NCBI GenBank assembly: GCA_027886175.1
Contig: JAJNNQ010000075.1
Span: 4,691,001 to 4,755,000, forward strand
Source of the DNA: Phylloscopus collybita
Taxonomy: Eukaryota; Chordata; Aves; Passeriformes; Phylloscopidae
Length of the DNA: 64,000 nucleotides
Reading direction: 5' to 3'
The notes under the pieces were generated by a model. The model saw nothing but the letters and a program-made list of their open reading frames with translations, ran no database searches and was not told the origin of the DNA. Positions 63,540 to 64,000 of the stretch are shown here, one piece after another (the first letter of the stretch is position 1; every line of letters starts with the position of its first letter). Made by a program: the position numbers and the translations under genes.

Positions 63540-63792
63540 CAGACCAGGTCCCTTCTGCCAGGTTTGATTAGATATATGGAAGAAATTCTTAACTGTGCAT
63601 GTAGTGAAGCACTGGAGCAGAATACCCAGAGAAGCTGTGGCTGCCCCACCCCTGGAAGTGCTAAAGACCACATTGGACAGGGCTTGGAGCAACCTGGTCC
63701 AGTGGAAAGTGTCCTGGCCCATGGCAGGGGGTTGTAATGAGATGGAATTTAAGTTTCATTCCAACCCAAACCATCCCATGATTCTATGAAAA
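63540..63792 (+). mobile_element. CR1 3' end
   Basis: Sense CR1: gaagcactggagcagaatac, ccagagaagctgtggctgcc, cacattggacagggcttgga and gtcctggcccatggcagggg, ending in the canonical accatcccatgattctatga. Confidence 0.93.
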
Positions 63793-64000
63793 GGTTTCTT
63801 AGAAGATATGACAGGATAATCCATGGTGGGCAGGTGCAGGGCTCAGCCAAACAAATGCTCCAGCCAGCTCTGGTTCACACATGACCAGCCCCTTTTACAC
63901 CCTTTTCTGTCTGCCCCCCTGTGTGTCTGTTACTCTCTCTTCCCCTGCACAGCCCCTCATGCATCTCCCCAGCTCTCCAGTTCATGGTCCCCCAGTTTAC
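63793..64000 (+). other. Intron end of window
   Basis: C/T-rich stretch at 63890-63990; no feature recognised. Confidence 0.7.

Overview
The window is vertebrate, almost certainly avian, DNA. It holds 26 short in-frame exons of one collagen gene on the + strand, separated by AT-rich introns that carry many CR1 LINE fragments (the typical bird retroposon, with (ATTCTRTG)-type 3' ends) and several solo LTRs. A songbird-like host is likely but is inference.

Host gene: the exons (196-249 through 60699-60752) encode 456 residues of Gly-X-Y triple helix. All are multiples of three and all introns are phase 0. The exon order, sizes (mostly 54 nt, with 30, 33, 36, 42, 45, 63, 78 and 105 nt exceptions) and two diagnostic non-collagenous interruptions match the middle of type XXII collagen as I remember the human protein: [10 protein letters not shown] against human VVQQEGLKGEQ, and [11 protein letters not shown] against human TSLFTPHPRMP. 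I call it COL22A1, an extracellular-matrix FACIT collagen. Neither the 5' end (VWA and TSPN domains) nor the 3' end lies here. Oddities are a GC-AG intron, a Gly-to-Ala break in one triplet, tandem 5' splice sites, and no visible counterpart of a Cys-containing exon remembered from human.

Accessory block (about 2.36-13.6 kb, inside the intron between exons 1490-1543 and 14395-14430): two tandem copies, about 5.2 kb apart, of an unrecognised two-exon gene on the minus strand, antisense to COL22A1. The spliced product of the right-hand copy B is 657 residues: a Pro/Arg-rich N-terminal half, an acidic half with an internally duplicated segment of about 100 residues, and a basic C-terminal tail. 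Left-hand copy A carries one in-frame TGA. Just downstream of each stop codon is an LTR-like segment preceded by a purine tract. CR1 fragments flank both copies, arranged as expected if unequal recombination between CR1s made the duplication. The coding core and its intron are far more alike between copies than the flanks, which suggests gene conversion. Two later solo LTRs decorate the block. This is the best candidate in the window for something undescribed.

Rest of the window: introns with CR1 fragments (15 in the sense direction of COL22A1, 2 antisense), three more LTR-like elements counting the two in the block, microsatellites, a T51 tract, a perfect 36-bp palindrome, and a roughly 70-bp direct repeat flanking one exon. 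I see no tRNA, rRNA, CRISPR or bacterial features, and no retroviral gag, pol or env coding region.
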